DNA of 64,000 nucleotides from Limnephilus marmoratus (taxonomy: Eukaryota; Arthropoda; Insecta; Trichoptera; Limnephilidae), in the NCBI GenBank assembly GCA_917880885.1, contig OU862920.1:310001-374000 (forward strand). The letters are read 5' to 3'. Below, piece after piece: positions 30,710 through 41,965 of this stretch; position 1 is the first letter of the stretch; every line of letters starts with the position of its first letter. The notes below the pieces were generated by a model. It did not search any database. It worked only from the letters and a program-made list of their open reading frames with translations, and was not told the DNA's origin. The position numbers and the translations under genes were made by a program.

Positions 30710-33535
30710 TCACAAATTTTTTTGTTTTTGTTTTATGTAGCTCCTACAATCCATCTTGAACTTTTCAATTGGTGAGGACTTAAGAGTTTCTGGTAGTGTG
30801 TTATATAACTTAATTCCTTTGTATAGCAGACTGTTTTGCGTATTCGTTTTGTCCTTTTTGTTTAATCTTATTTCCTTGCAAGTCCTCGTGTAATGTCTGT
30901 GAATGTCCTTATTGTATACGATTTTATTTGTGAAGTATTTTGGTAACATGCTGTTTAATATTTTGTGAATAAATATCAACGTGTTCAAGGTCAGTATTTG
31001 TTTCACTGTTAACCAATTAAGTTCCTTTAGCATTTTAATTATTTTTGAAAATCTATTTCTTCGGAGTATTATTCGCATTGCTCTGTTTTGGAGAATTTGA
31101 AATTTATTCTGTTCTCTTTCATTACAAAGGAAAAGGATACTTGAACAGTAGTTGAAGTGTGGAGCAATAATTGAATTGTAAATGGTGATGGCGGTTTTTC
31201 TGGAAATTTTAGGCCGAATTCTTCCCAAAAAAGATATCTTTTTGCCAATTTTCTTGTGGGTATATTCGGCATGTCTATTGAAGTTTAGTTTGGAATCTAA
31301 TATGACACCTAAGTATTTCATTTCAGAAACATTTTCAATAATTTCACCATCAATTTTAATTTTGCTTTCACTGGATGTCTTCTTATATCCAATCACCATA
31401 CATTTTGTTTTTTTTGTATTTAATTTAAGCTTATTTATTTTTAGCCATCTTGATACATCATCTAGTTCATTATTTAAAATATTTATTAGTTCTTCATAGT
31501 TATCACCAATTAAGTATATAAGTGTATCATCGGCAAAAAGTCGTACTTTGCATTTTGAAAATATTTTCACCATGTCATTTATATAGAGTATGAACAATAG
31601 GGGTCCAAGGACCGATCTCTGCGGTACTCCTAATTTATTTTCCATTGGTTTTGAGAATTGATTATTTATTTTTGTTACCTGTTTTCTGTCTTTCAAATAC
31701 TCTTCTATTAATTTAATGGCTATAGATGAGAAACCAATTTCTTTAAGTTTTCTTATTAAGATTTCTCGATCTATAGTTTCGAATGCCCTTTGAAAGTCTA
31801 AAAATATTGCTAAGATAAATTTATTACTATTCATTCCTTCCTTCCATTCTTCGACAATTACGTTTAATGCTGTTTCACACGAGTTATTAGATCTGAATCC
31901 TGATTGCTCTTGGCATAGAATATTGTGTTTATCTAGGTATTGTAAAATTTGTTCTTTTATTATCACTTCAAGAATCTGCTCATATTTTGGTAAGGTGTTG
32001 ATTGGTCGAAATTCTTCACATTTTCTGGTATTTTTAACCTTCGGAACCGGTATAATGGTAGATTGTTTCCATGACTGTGGAAATTTTCCTTCTTCAATCG
32101 TCTCATTAATAATATTTAATAGTGTAGATCCAATTACTGGAAAAGCATCCCTTATTATACTAATAGTTAATCCATCTGAACTATTCTTTGATTTAATTTC
32201 ATTTAAGACTTTAAATAAATATTCTGCATTTATTTTTCACCAATAATTCTTTGTTTGAGTCGTTATTTTCATTTAAGGGGTTAGCAACAATGTTGGGTAT
32301 TAATTTGTTGATTTGAGTGATGCTTTCAATAAAATATTTATTAAAGCTATTAGCCATGTTTTCTTCGTTTATCTCTTTTGGGAAGTTTACAATTTTTATG
32401 TCGTCTTTGTTTTCGCCATGTACTAATTCTTTTATGCTTTTCCAAATTTTTTTGGGATCCCCTTCTTCTGAGTTAATTTTATTTTTTATGTACTCATTAT
32501 GCGTTCTTTTTATGTCTTTGGAGTATTCGTTTCTCGCTTTTTTGTAGTTATCCCAATCCATAGTATTATTAGTAAGGCGTGCTCTTTTGTAAAATGTATC
32601 TCTATCGTGCTGCATTTTGCGTAGTTCTTTTGTGTACCACTTATTATTATTTATTTTATATATCTTCTGTTCTGGGACTACTTCATCAATAGATTTTTTT
32701 AAGTTGAATATCATCTGGTCCGCTTTTTTGTTATATTCCATTTGATTTATTTCATTCCAATTAATAGCCTCCAAGGTCTGAATGAAAATTTCTTTATCAT
32801 ATTTTTTGTAATTTTTAAAAGTTATTACTTTTGTTTCTTTGCTGGAGTTGTATTTTTCTCTGTCATTTAATAGAATCTGAATGATGTTATGGTCGGTAAT
32901 TTTAGGATTATCTAGTATATTAATATTTAAGTTGAATTTATTTGAGATTACAAGATCAATCACTGTTTTCGAGGTTTTGGTAATTCGTGTAAAATCTTTA
33001 ACCAGTTGTTTCATCCCTGCAGCTTGAATAATATATTTCAATTTTTTTGTGTATATGTCTGCCTTTGCTTTGACATTTATATTAAAATCTCCAGCTATAA
33101 TGTTTACATTTTCGTCTTGTAAATTTTCCATACACCATTTTTGAAAATATGTTAAAAAGTCGCACTTACTTGTGTTTGGCGATCTATAAATAACAGTATA
33201 TGTACCTTTCTTGTTTCCTGTTTTAATGGTGATGGCTAAGATCCAACAAAGTTTTTCAATTTGCTGATTTGATATTACTTCATACGGGTATTTCTTACTT
33301 AAGAGAATCATCACTCCTCCTGTGTGTCGACTATGTGAGTTACAACGGATGGTATTATAATTTTCAAATTTTATTTCATTATCTTGAATATCTTCTGTCA
33401 CATTTGTTTCGCTCATCATTAGCATAAATGGTTTCTTCTCTTCTAAAAGTATTTGGACCTCTTCGTAATGTGCAATGATGCTTTGTACATTTAGGTATAT
33501 TATTTCATTTTTCTCGTAAACTTTTTTTATAAAAA
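30710..33535 (-). pseudogene. LINE ORF2: endonuclease and reverse transcriptase, one frameshift
   Basis: The endonuclease part begins upstream of the first Met, with YLNVQSIIAHYEEVQ readable from about 33480. It continues through MSETNVTED, GDFNINVKAK and TDHNIIQILL to a stop at 32211. The frame changes near 32235, after which the reverse transcriptase reads through to 30710 with FRPINTLPKY, LDFQRAFETIDRE, GVPQRSVLGP and the FADD catalytic box. The normal second Gly of GVPQG is Arg. The ORF overlaps ORF1 without an ATG, suggesting coupled or frameshift translation in the ancestor. The copy is inactive. Confidence 0.85.
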
Positions 33536-34654
33536 AGAGATCCTGCTCATTTTCGCTTCCAATTTTCGTTTATAAATCGGGCATTCTCTGCTCATGGCTG
33601 AGTGACTACTATTTATTTTTAAACCTAATCTGTTATTTGTCATAATACAATTTACACACTGAATATTTTCATCGGTGCACTCTTTTAAATCGTGATGTTT
33701 GGCGCATTTTGGGCAAGATTTTAGGTTTCTGCAATCTACAGCCTTATGATTAAAACCATTACATTTAAAACATCTCATGATATTTAAATTGTCAAAGACC
33801 CTGCATCGGTCCCATCCGATATTTATTTTTTGTTCCTTTAACATCTTGTTGTATGTCTTTCCATCAACATCAGCATATACGGTGTAGCTGGTTTGATTTC
33901 TTATATTTTTTGTTTCTTTTACAAATGTTACTTTTATTTTGGCGTTTTCTTCAAAAATAAATTCATTTTGTCGTTTTATTTTTATTTCTATCTCTTCAAA
34001 AGAATATTTTTCAGTTAAGCCAATAATTTTAACAGATGGTTTTTTTTCTTGTGGGATTTTCACATCATATTTGTCTCCTATCAGTCCAGTCACCTCATCC
34101 TGAATTTTTTTTATATCGGTGTAATTTTTGAATTCCATTATTACCCCTCCATCCTTAAAATTTCTCATTCCAGTTACTCCAAAGTTTACTGGATCAATAT
34201 TTCCTTTAATTTCGTTTTTTGTTTCAATATTTTCTTGATTTTTCTTTTTTGGTTTTATGATTACAATCGGCTCATGTTTTTTTACCTTTTCCGCATAAGT
34301 TTCAGGTACTATTATTTTTCTTATGTCTTTTTTAATTTCTTCATTTTTTGTGTTCATATTATTGAAAAGCGATTTATTTTCCTGCATTATTTTTTTCATT
34401 TCATTAAAATTATGGGTAACTATTTTTGTGAGTGGTCGGAGAATTTTTAATTCGCCCTTCATTTCATTATTTTCTGCCACTAAATGAGCTATAATGTTAA
34501 ATAAATTATCCATTCCTTCATTAATTTTTTCTTTTTGGCCCATGGAAATTTTTCCTTTACTTTCTGAGAGGGTTGTCTTCATGGAATTAATTATGATTCT
34601 CGAGTTAGTAAGTGCGTTACTCACTTGATTTGTCAAATTCCGAAATTCCTTCAA
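33527..34654 (-). pseudogene. LINE ORF1: gag-like protein with zinc knuckles
   Basis: 375 codons are open. The N-terminal part is helical and Lys/Asn-rich (likely coiled coil), then an RNA-binding middle (SVKIIGLTEKYSFEEIEIKI). The C-terminus has CCHC-type motifs CFKCNGFNHKAVDC and CPKCAKHHDLKEC, and a further Cys/His cluster ending MSRECPIYKRKL. The first codon shown is TTG, directly after an in-frame TGA, so the true N-terminus is missing. It overlaps ORF2. Confidence 0.78.
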
Positions 34655-34989
34655 TTTTCACTTGATTTGTCAAATTCCTTCCGATTATTAACATATTTTG
34701 CATGAATACTCTAAGTTTTTAAGTTTTAAAAAATATGTGTATTTACTTTTGAAGATAATATGTCTACATTTGCTGAGCCGAAACGGTAATTGTGTGAAAT
34801 TCACTCGATGGAAAAAAAGGAAAGACAAAGCTACGAAAATTAATAAAAACATACATTTGTTCTAACACGTTTTGGGTATGAAAAATTTCTAAGTTTTTCT
34901 TTAAATGCTGGTATTAAATCTTTTTAGATTAAATTTCAGAGTTAAATTCAAGTTTTGTGAAAGATCTATTTAACAACGGTTACAATTTG

Positions 34990-35415
34990 ATCATTGGAGG
35001 CGCGTACGGGTACCGCCGTCCAGGAACTATTCGTCGCTAGATGTCACTTTCTTTTGTGTTTTCTTTTGTCTGTCCATTTTGGAGTGGTTTGAAGATTGTA
35101 TACTGATTTCACAAAAAAATAACTATTTTTTTTGGATTTCGTAGGATTCGATCCTTGGACTGCTAAATGTGTGCAGAAGTTTGTCAGGCGCTTGATACCA
35201 TTACACCAAAGGAGATTTGCATGGGACCGTTGATTTATCGTATTATATTGGAACCGAGTACCCGTGAAATAAATAAATATTTGATTGCTATCTTCTTCTG
35301 TCGCAAGCTAAATCCAGTAGATGTATGTGTTGTATATTTTTAGTATCTTTCGCATCCGTTTCATCGAATTTCAAATCACAACGGTGCTAAAAAAGTTTCC
35401 ACCTCAAAAATGAAT
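34990..35415 (+). repeat. Repeat E, long copy with antisense tRNA-like module
   Basis: This shares its whole length with 48955-49300 and 20945-21345 (minus). On the minus strand it contains a B-box-like GGATCGAATCC (35144-35154 on the plus strand as its complement) and an A-box-like TGGTGTAATGG (35198-35208), spaced like a tRNA gene. The end is the ATTGGAACCGAGTACCCGTG block. It may be a SINE that was built into a larger repeat. Confidence 0.6.
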
Positions 35416-35969
35416 TCCAAAACATGAAATGCATCAAAATATAAATGAGAGTGCAGTTCCTATTTGAATGATCTTTTCCACCGCGAAAATTCCAGCTAAA
35501 AACTCCATCAGAACTGGTTTCTCGAAAATGAGAAAAAAAATTCAAAGCCAGTCATTAAAAAGGTATACTGCAGACTTATTACGGTTGAAAAATTGTACAA
35601 TAATAGTATTTTTCAAAAGCAATCAATACTTTGAGAAATGTTTACGATGCGATGCACATTGTCATTTTTATGTAAGCTCTCATTAATAAGTTCCAACAGC
35701 GCCAGCGTTGCCGCACTTCTGGGATTTGGTCGGCGGGCAAATTCTTTTCTTTTTATTTTGCTTTTTATAGGTGAACGTTGCATTATCGTAGAATCTGATA
35801 AAGAGACGTAGTAGGTCATATATTAAGATACGTCTTGTTTCTGAAATAATGAACTGTCCCCAGGGCGCTACTGAGTTTCTCACTCTCTGGAACGAGGTGC
35901 AAATTGTCATACACCACACTGCTTTTAGACATTTGGACTTGAAACTTTGTCACTTTCAATGTAATATGC
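35416..35969. other. Non-coding spacer
   Basis: No gene recognised. Short frames at 35468-35686 and 35613-35919 have no family features. Confidence 0.35.
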
Positions 35970-36197
35970 AAACCCGTTATGTACACATTATCTGCCTCTC
36001 TCTTTCTGTTACTTATAAAAATTTAATTTCATGCTATCTCACTTATATATTTTGTCTCACTCTATATGTACCTATATTATACATAAGCACACACAATGCA
36101 CTTTTCATTGATTTAATTTACACTCTGATTATGCTTGTGTTAGGTGAAACCGATGAGCTCTAATAAATAATCAAATGTCTTGGTTATAAACCAATGA
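35970..36197 (+). mobile_element. Diverged Penelope-like element tail
   Basis: The order of short phrases follows the Penelope tail at 43200-43434: TGTCTCACTCT, ATAAGCACACACAATGCA, then CTGATTATGCTTGTGTTAGG, GAAACCG and TGGTTATAAACCAA. Divergence is substantial, so this is an old copy. It directly abuts the LINE fragment at 36198. Confidence 0.6.
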
Positions 36198-37862
36198 TGA
36201 CCTGGTCATGAATGTTACTCCTGAAATGATTGAAAGTGCAATTAAGCACGGTAAAAGTCCAGGATACGACACCATTGGTTTTGAGCCCGTAAGATACGCA
36301 GGAAATCAACTTCATGTTATTCTAGCCGCCCTGTACTCAAGCCTCTTAAGACGCACACATATGCCGATGGACATGAGCCAAACTATTATCGTACCAATCC
36401 TGAAATTCAATCAACTGGATGCTTCGGTATTAGGAAATTATTTACCGATTTCCTTGGCGACAATGCTTTCGAGACTATTTGAAAAAATCTTATTCGCGCT
36501 AGTCAAAGAAAAACTATTTACCCTGGACAAACAATTCGGCTTCAAGAGCGCCTCATCAACCGATATGGCCATTTATGGGGTAAAACAAACAATAGTCTAC
36601 TACAAAAAAAGAAAAACCACCGTTTATGGGTGTTTTCTGGACCTAAGCAATATCTTTGATCGTGTTTTCCATCAATTATTATGGGAAAAACTCATAAAAC
36701 GCGATGTTACCGCAGCAGTGGTCAATATGCTGGCTAATTGGTACGGACAACAGGAAAATCACATTCAATGGGCAGGAGCTTCTTCAAGACCTTTATTCCT
36801 TAAAAGCGGAGTCAGGCAAGGGGGACATATGTCTCTAACTCTATTTAATGTGTACATTAACGACCTCTTACAAGAGTTGAACGATACACGAATCGGTTGT
36901 CATATCTGCGGACAAGGCAGTAGCAACATTAATTACGCCGATGACATGGTGCTGCTTGCACCTTCGATTAAAGCGATGAGACGAATTGTGCAAATATGCG
37001 AAGAGTACGCAAACTCTCATAACTTGTACAATTCTAAAAAGCCAGTCATCATGGCTTTCAAACACAACAAGGAGCCATTAAATATTCCTCCAATATTTCT
37101 AGAAGGAAACGAACTGCTTGTGGCCTCACAAGTATCTGTGACATATCCTAACCGAAGACATGAAGGATATAGAAGATATGGAACGACAAAGAAGAGCAAT
37201 TAACATACGGGCCGGAATGCTCTCAAGGCGGTTCTACCACTGTAGCGACGACGTCAGAAAATTACTCTTCAAGATATACTGCACTGCCCTGTACACATCT
37301 GAACTATGGACGCAATACCCAGCAGCGCAATGGGACAAACTGAGGGTGTGCTACAACAATGCATACAGGCAACTTATGCAACTACCGAGGTTCTGCAGCG
37401 CCTCCACGATGTTCACCGAAGGGAGGGTGCACTCATTCCCAGCCTTACTTCGCCACCGACTAGCCAGCTTCTGGAGCAGGACACGGAAATCAACCAACAT
37501 CATTGTCGTGGCTGCATCCGAGTGGCTCAGTTCCCCACTAAATGAGCGATGGATGCAAATGGTGAGGCGACCTCCCTGATGGACGATAAAAAACAAATAT
37601 TTCTTTTTTGTTTTAATTTCTATTTAATTTTTGTTTAGTTTAATTCAATTTTTAATTTTATGGTTATTTTTTTGTTGTTCGAATTTCATTTTCATTTTTT
37701 GTTTTCGTTAGGTACCTAACCTAATACGTTATCATATTTTATTTCTTTTAGATTTTTATTTACTCTGTAAAATATATTGTACTATAGTTTATGTAATATG
37801 GCAGACTGGGATTGCACTACCCTCCCAGCTCTGCTGGAATAAAAACTTAAATAAACAAATTT
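36198..37862 (+). pseudogene. LINE fragment: reverse transcriptase and C-terminus (frameshifted)
   Basis: The first frame (36208-37203) starts inside the reverse transcriptase region (GKSPGYDTIGFEPVRYAG) and includes FLDLSNIFDRVFH, SGVRQGGHMSLTLFNVYIND and the YADD box (NYADDMVLLAPS). A frameshift near 37130 plus a TGA in the following codons moves the C-terminal part to another frame (37160-37579: MLSRRFYHCSDDVRKLLFKI ... FTEGRVHSFPALLRHRLASF). The 3' UTR runs to a GGAATAAA end at about 37860. The endonuclease is absent, so the copy is 5'-truncated. A relative lies at 24256-24665. Confidence 0.82.
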
Positions 37863-38192
37863 ATTGTTTTATTTCATGTGTATTTGTTTATAAAAACAAA
37901 ACCTATTTAAAATTTTCTGCTTATTTTACTTTTATCGAAAGGGTGTTTCTTAACGATAACGGTTTTATTTAATTTTTTAAGAAAATCATGGAATTTGACT
38001 GAATGATAATGATCGTCATGACAACGGTTTAAAAGTATTAATGATAATTTCTAGGTATATTTAATTTAAATCTCAGATAATGTAAAGTCAAATAAATATT
38101 TAACAAAACACCGATCGAAAAGTTTTAGGACTTTATTCATAAAATCGAAAACACAAGTTTATTCGTCAAAATCGATTCGGTTCCCTTTAAAG

Positions 38193-38851
38193 CAGGGTTT
38201 CCCAACCTTTATTTCGCCGAGTCCCCCGAACCAAAAAAATATTGTCATGCCCCCCTTAGGGGTCGTCCATTAATCACGTGAGGCTCGAAAAAGGGGGGGT
38301 GGTTCGGAAAAAAATCACGAAATATCACAAGGGTGGGGGTATAATGAGATATCACGGGTATTTATTATACCTACATTTAAAGATAATATTATAAAAATTT
38401 CAATATACTTTATACCAAAAAAAATACACGTGATTTTGGGTATGGAGGGGGGGGAGGTAGTTTAAAATCTCACCGCATATCATCGGGGGGGAAGGGAGGT
38501 GGTTAAAAAGTTGCAAAAAAACATCACGTGATTAATGGACGTAGAAGAGTAGGTACACTTTTAATCATTAATTACTTTTACATTTACATTTCTTAGTTTT
38601 CTTTTAATTTTACTTATTATTATTTTTTATTTATTTAAATTATGTTTTTATAATTAGATAATGACTAACAACTTTCAAAGTAATTTTAGAACAAATAAAT
38701 AAAAACTTTTAAAGTACTGATGAGATACTTGAGCTTGCATGCTCTCTACCAGTTGGTCGGTTCTGGGTTCAGTCTTTGCTAGAGCTATGATTTTAAAACC
38801 TATTACGCCCCCCCTGACATTTCTCTACGCCCCCCTGGTTGGGAAGTCCTG
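38193..38851. mobile_element. hAT-like non-autonomous element
   Basis: Ends CAGGGTTTCCCAACC and the complement of GGTTGGGAAGTCCTG form inverted termini of about 15 bp with two mismatches, followed on both sides by C-rich subterminal runs. The flanking 8-mers (CTTTAAAG, CTAAAGTA) do not match exactly. It contains another MITE. Confidence 0.55.
38257..38546. mobile_element. MITE nested in the hAT-like element
   Basis: The left end GGTCGTCCATTAATCACGTGA and right end CACGTGATTAATGGACG are inverted copies sharing 17 bp. The interior has runs of G. It encodes nothing. Confidence 0.65.
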
Positions 38852-39227
38852 CTAAAGTATCCCTGTCAATTGCAACGCACTTAAAGCAGCGATTGATCTA
38901 ATCCTCGAAACACTGCCCCTACTCAATTTTCAGTTTATACATCACAACCGTTTTCGATTTTTTTAATGAAATTCTCTAAGGTGCTGTTTATAGTTGCGAA
39001 GCGGTTTTTTAAGTCGGTTGAACAAGAAAAAGTCGCAGGGAGCCAGATGGTTGAGAGAGTCCCTTTGACTTCTCCAGCGGTACTCTCTCATAACATCGCC
39101 TTGCACCGCGGTAGGAGGGATGGATTCATGCATCCGTTACTCCTGGATTTACTGACCGCCAGATTCCTACCCACCCCAAGTGCGAGTGAGACAAAACGTA
39201 TAGTAAACGGGCTAAATGGAATATTTT

Positions 39228-39405
39228 TATAATAAATAAAAAGAAAATACTTGGTTTTACGTCACTTCATTTTTCAAAAGAAACAAACACATTGTGACTT
39301 GACATTTTAAATAAATAAAAAGAAAATACTTGGTTTTATGTCACTTTATTATTTTTTTTTCGTCTACCGGTTTCGGTACCTCCGTACCATCATCAGGACT
39401 GAATA
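39228..39405 (-). mobile_element. Penelope-like tail with hammerhead-type motif, minus strand
   Basis: Two direct copies of about 46 bp (39228-39275, 39309-39355, sharing AAAGAAAATACTTGGTTTTA) adjoin a motif that reads on the minus strand CTGATGA, a 5-bp stem, GAAA, then CCGGTA. The arrangement resembles the repeated terminal regions of Penelope-like elements. No coding sequence is visible. Confidence 0.6.
39356..39404 (-). ncRNA. Hammerhead ribozyme-type motif
   Basis: On the minus strand the core boxes are exact: CTGATGA (39390-39396), stem II GGTAC/GTACC with a GGAG loop, and GAAA (39371-39374). A minimal stem III, ACCGGT, ends in a GTA cleavage triplet. Flanking GTC/GAC can begin stem I. 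Self-cleavage is inferred. Confidence 0.65.
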
Positions 39406-39559
39406 TAAAAAATACTTTTTATTTCCACTTGTAGTTTTCTTCTTCATTCTATGCATTTCAGGTAACTTGTCCCTACATTTAGCAAGTTACCATTTAAATA
39501 ATAAATTTATCGTTTTCAAACTTAGCAAAATTACTCTGTGGCATCATTAATAATATATT

Positions 39560-39668
39560 GAAAATCAAATAACTTCGTTTAAACCACTATAAAATTAACA
39601 AAATCAATGTTATAACAATGTTGGTATTGTTAATTTTATAGTGGTTTAAACGAAGTTATTTGATTTTC
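39560..39668. repeat. Perfect 42-bp inverted repeat
   Basis: The arms at 39560-39601 and 39627-39668 are exact reverse complements (GAAAATCAAATAACTTCG... and its mirror) around a 25-bp loop. Confidence 0.92.
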
Positions 39669-39902
39669 ATTACATTAATAAATTTATCATTATAGCTACC
39701 AACAAGTAGATATCATTACATTTTTTAATTTAATTAGATTTTTTTATTACATGATTTTGTGTTTTTAAAAAATCCGATCCATTAAAGCGGCCCGTCAATA
39801 AACGGTCCTGGTAATCCAAACGATTGTAAATTAATAATATATTGTGAAAGTTGGCCGCTCAATGAAAAGTTTGCAATTCGAACAAAATGGGCGGGCGGTG
39901 AA

Positions 39903-39948
39903 GCCAGTGGCGGCCAGTAGCGGCCAGTGGCGGCCAGTGGCGGCCAGA
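39903..39948. repeat. 10-bp tandem repeat (CGGCCAGTGG)n
   Basis: About five units with one variant (CGGCCAGTAG). It is locally GC-rich against AT-rich flanks. Confidence 0.85.
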
Positions 39949-39989
39949 TCAGGCCAGATATAATAACAACGCTCGCGGGAGTTGCGGCC

Positions 39990-41610
39990 AAGTCGATTTC
40001 ACGCTTTAAAGAATAGAATCGGATAGGATTGATGAGATAAAAGGGTGTTTCTAAAGCGAAGTAATCCGCATCCCTTTATCGAATTTGGAATGTTTTCTTG
40101 GGTTCATTACAAAGAAAATTAACAAACAAATAACACACCTAACCTAATCTAACCTATCCTATCCCTATCTTTCCTTAACTAAGCTAATGTTTTAAATATT
40201 TTTTTTACGATTTGTTTGGCATTGGACTGTTCAATACAATTATCGCTTTCTTCGTTCAATGGTGGTTCAACCTAAGACTCGTTATGAGCATTTGGCCGTA
40301 TCGTAACGTTCGAGGCGAGCGTGTTACGTTACGGCATTACCTGACTGACCTCTACCCTAGCTCGTGACGAACACTATGCTCGACTGCGCTCCGCCACTTG
40401 TAATTTATATTTCTTTCGACACTTTGATAATTTGTATTTAATAAACACTGACCTTTTCCAGTTCCTGTGGATTTTTTTATTGTTTATTTTTCCCTCCTCA
40501 AAGAAGCTAATAAACCGGTGATTTTTTCTTACAAGTTTCTACTTCAGTTTCTAATAATGAAGTCAAATCGTCCCACGCGTCTTGTTTTTTTTATTTTATT
40601 ATAATGTTTTCGATGAGAGGGGTCCCATAAAATAGTCGTTTCTTTATATTTTTCAATGAACAACAGAGTTTTATCCTGGTCCCATTCCATCTTCAACGCT
40701 CGTCAATAAACACTTCGAAACTATTGACACATGCGCTCGCGACGACGCTTGGGGTTGTACTGACCTAAAATGAAGGCGTAACGTAGCACTCAAAGGGATT
40801 TGCGAAAATACCGACAACCGGGTGGAGCACGCGGCGCTCGCAACGAGCAGATCGGCTCGCTGTACTGACCTGTAACATTTTGTCGTAACGTAACGTTACG
40901 TTACGATCAAATGTTACAGGTCAGTCGCCGCATTAATGCATACCGTTTGAAAACAGACCAATGAAATTGATTTTCTTTTTAAGAAAGAATTTCGGTATTT
41001 GAAAAGTTTTATCATTTCCGCAGAAGTAAGAGAAAATTAAGCTTACTTTCACCCACATCAACGACAAATCACTTCTGTGGGGTTTTATGTTCGGTGGGAA
41101 GTTGATACAATTATAGTATTTTATACTCTTCTGTGGTTTGCGCGAGCTGAAGTCTGGTTCGGCTTTTAGGAATCCTTATGAAGTGGAGTAGGTACTTCCT
41201 CATGCTGGGAGGACTTCAGAGAATTCTCTCTGTAGGAAGGGCGTGGCCACTACCCGTGGCTCTTCAAAACAACTTCCTGCTTAGAGTTCCAGGATTTTAC
41301 TTCTTGCATCTCAGAAAAGGCAAGTAATTTCTTTCTTTCACAGGGATTCGTAAGTATCCGAACTCTATGATTCAGGATACGATGGCGATGACCGCCTTAT
41401 ATCTGCGCTGAGGTTCGAATACAAGTTGCCTAAATTTTGTAAACTCGTCGTTGACGCCAGCCTCCCGAGACAAGTCGAGTGAGGTTATTTCCATTCCGCC
41501 ATCGATGGCGGACATGAATTTTTAACTTTTTTAATCACCATAACGAGTTAAACGATGATAAACACAGGTACAAACTTTTTGGGGAGGAGGCAACAGGGCT
41601 GTTCGGTGAC
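39990..41610. other. Non-coding region with palindromes
   Basis: No gene is visible. It contains a TTAGG-like tract (40138-40167), a 60-bp palindrome (40865-40924) and GTAACGTTACG-rich patches around 40305-40335 that echo that palindrome. Confidence 0.5.
40865..40924. repeat. 60-bp near-perfect palindrome
   Basis: The two 30-bp halves match at 28 positions with no spacer. The centre is GTAACGTTAC and the ends are CTGACCTGTAACA and its mirror. Confidence 0.92.
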
Positions 41611-41615
41611 CAGCA

Positions 41616-41760
41616 AACTCAGAATGAAACCTACTCAGAACCACCTCAGAAAGGTCATTAAGTTAAATAGGTTAAGTTAGATTAGGCTATTTTTAAATAT
41701 TTTTTTCATAGCTTTTAATGACCTTTCTGAGGTGGTTCTGAGTTGGTTTCATTCTGAGTT
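41616..41760. mobile_element. Small foldback element
   Basis: 46-bp inverted arms (41616-41661, 41715-41760) match at 45 positions and contain AACTCAGAATGAAACC. The 53-bp centre is AT-rich. It is probably a MITE, but the target duplication is not visible. Confidence 0.75.
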
Positions 41761-41920
41761 GGCATGGAACCAGGGATGTTCAACGATGATTTTATTTAAA
41801 TTACTTAATATATATATTTCATATTTTGGTAGAAAGCAGTCACTTTGTGGTTTGACATATTAATTAAAGGAAAATAATCACTTTGTTTGTAACCACGATT
41901 TATTGATTTAATTTTTATTT

Positions 41921-41965
41921 ACCGACCGGTTTCGCTTAATACAAGCATCTTCAGGGTATAAATTA
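41921..41965 (-). ncRNA. Hammerhead ribozyme-type motif, left arm
   Basis: Mirror copy of the motif at 43327-43380, identical in the core boxes and reading outward on the minus strand. Confidence 0.7.

Larger units (their letters stand above)
30566..34669 (-). mobile_element. I/Jockey-group LINE, 5'-truncated and broken
   Basis: A minus-strand LINE with a gag-like ORF1 (CCHC knuckles) and an ORF2 (endonuclease, reverse transcriptase), ending in a T-run (poly(A)) at 30566-30582. The sequence TCAAATTCC occurs at 30557-30565 and 34670-34678, which may be the target-site duplication. However, the same 9-mer also lies inside the element near 34632, so the 5' boundary is provisional. ORF1 lacks an ATG start, consistent with 5' truncation. 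Confidence 0.8.

Noticed and set aside
38966..39232. 88-codon plus-strand frame
   Set aside because: No recognisable domain, no neighbour of the same function, and a length that chance allows. It may be part of an unidentified transposon.
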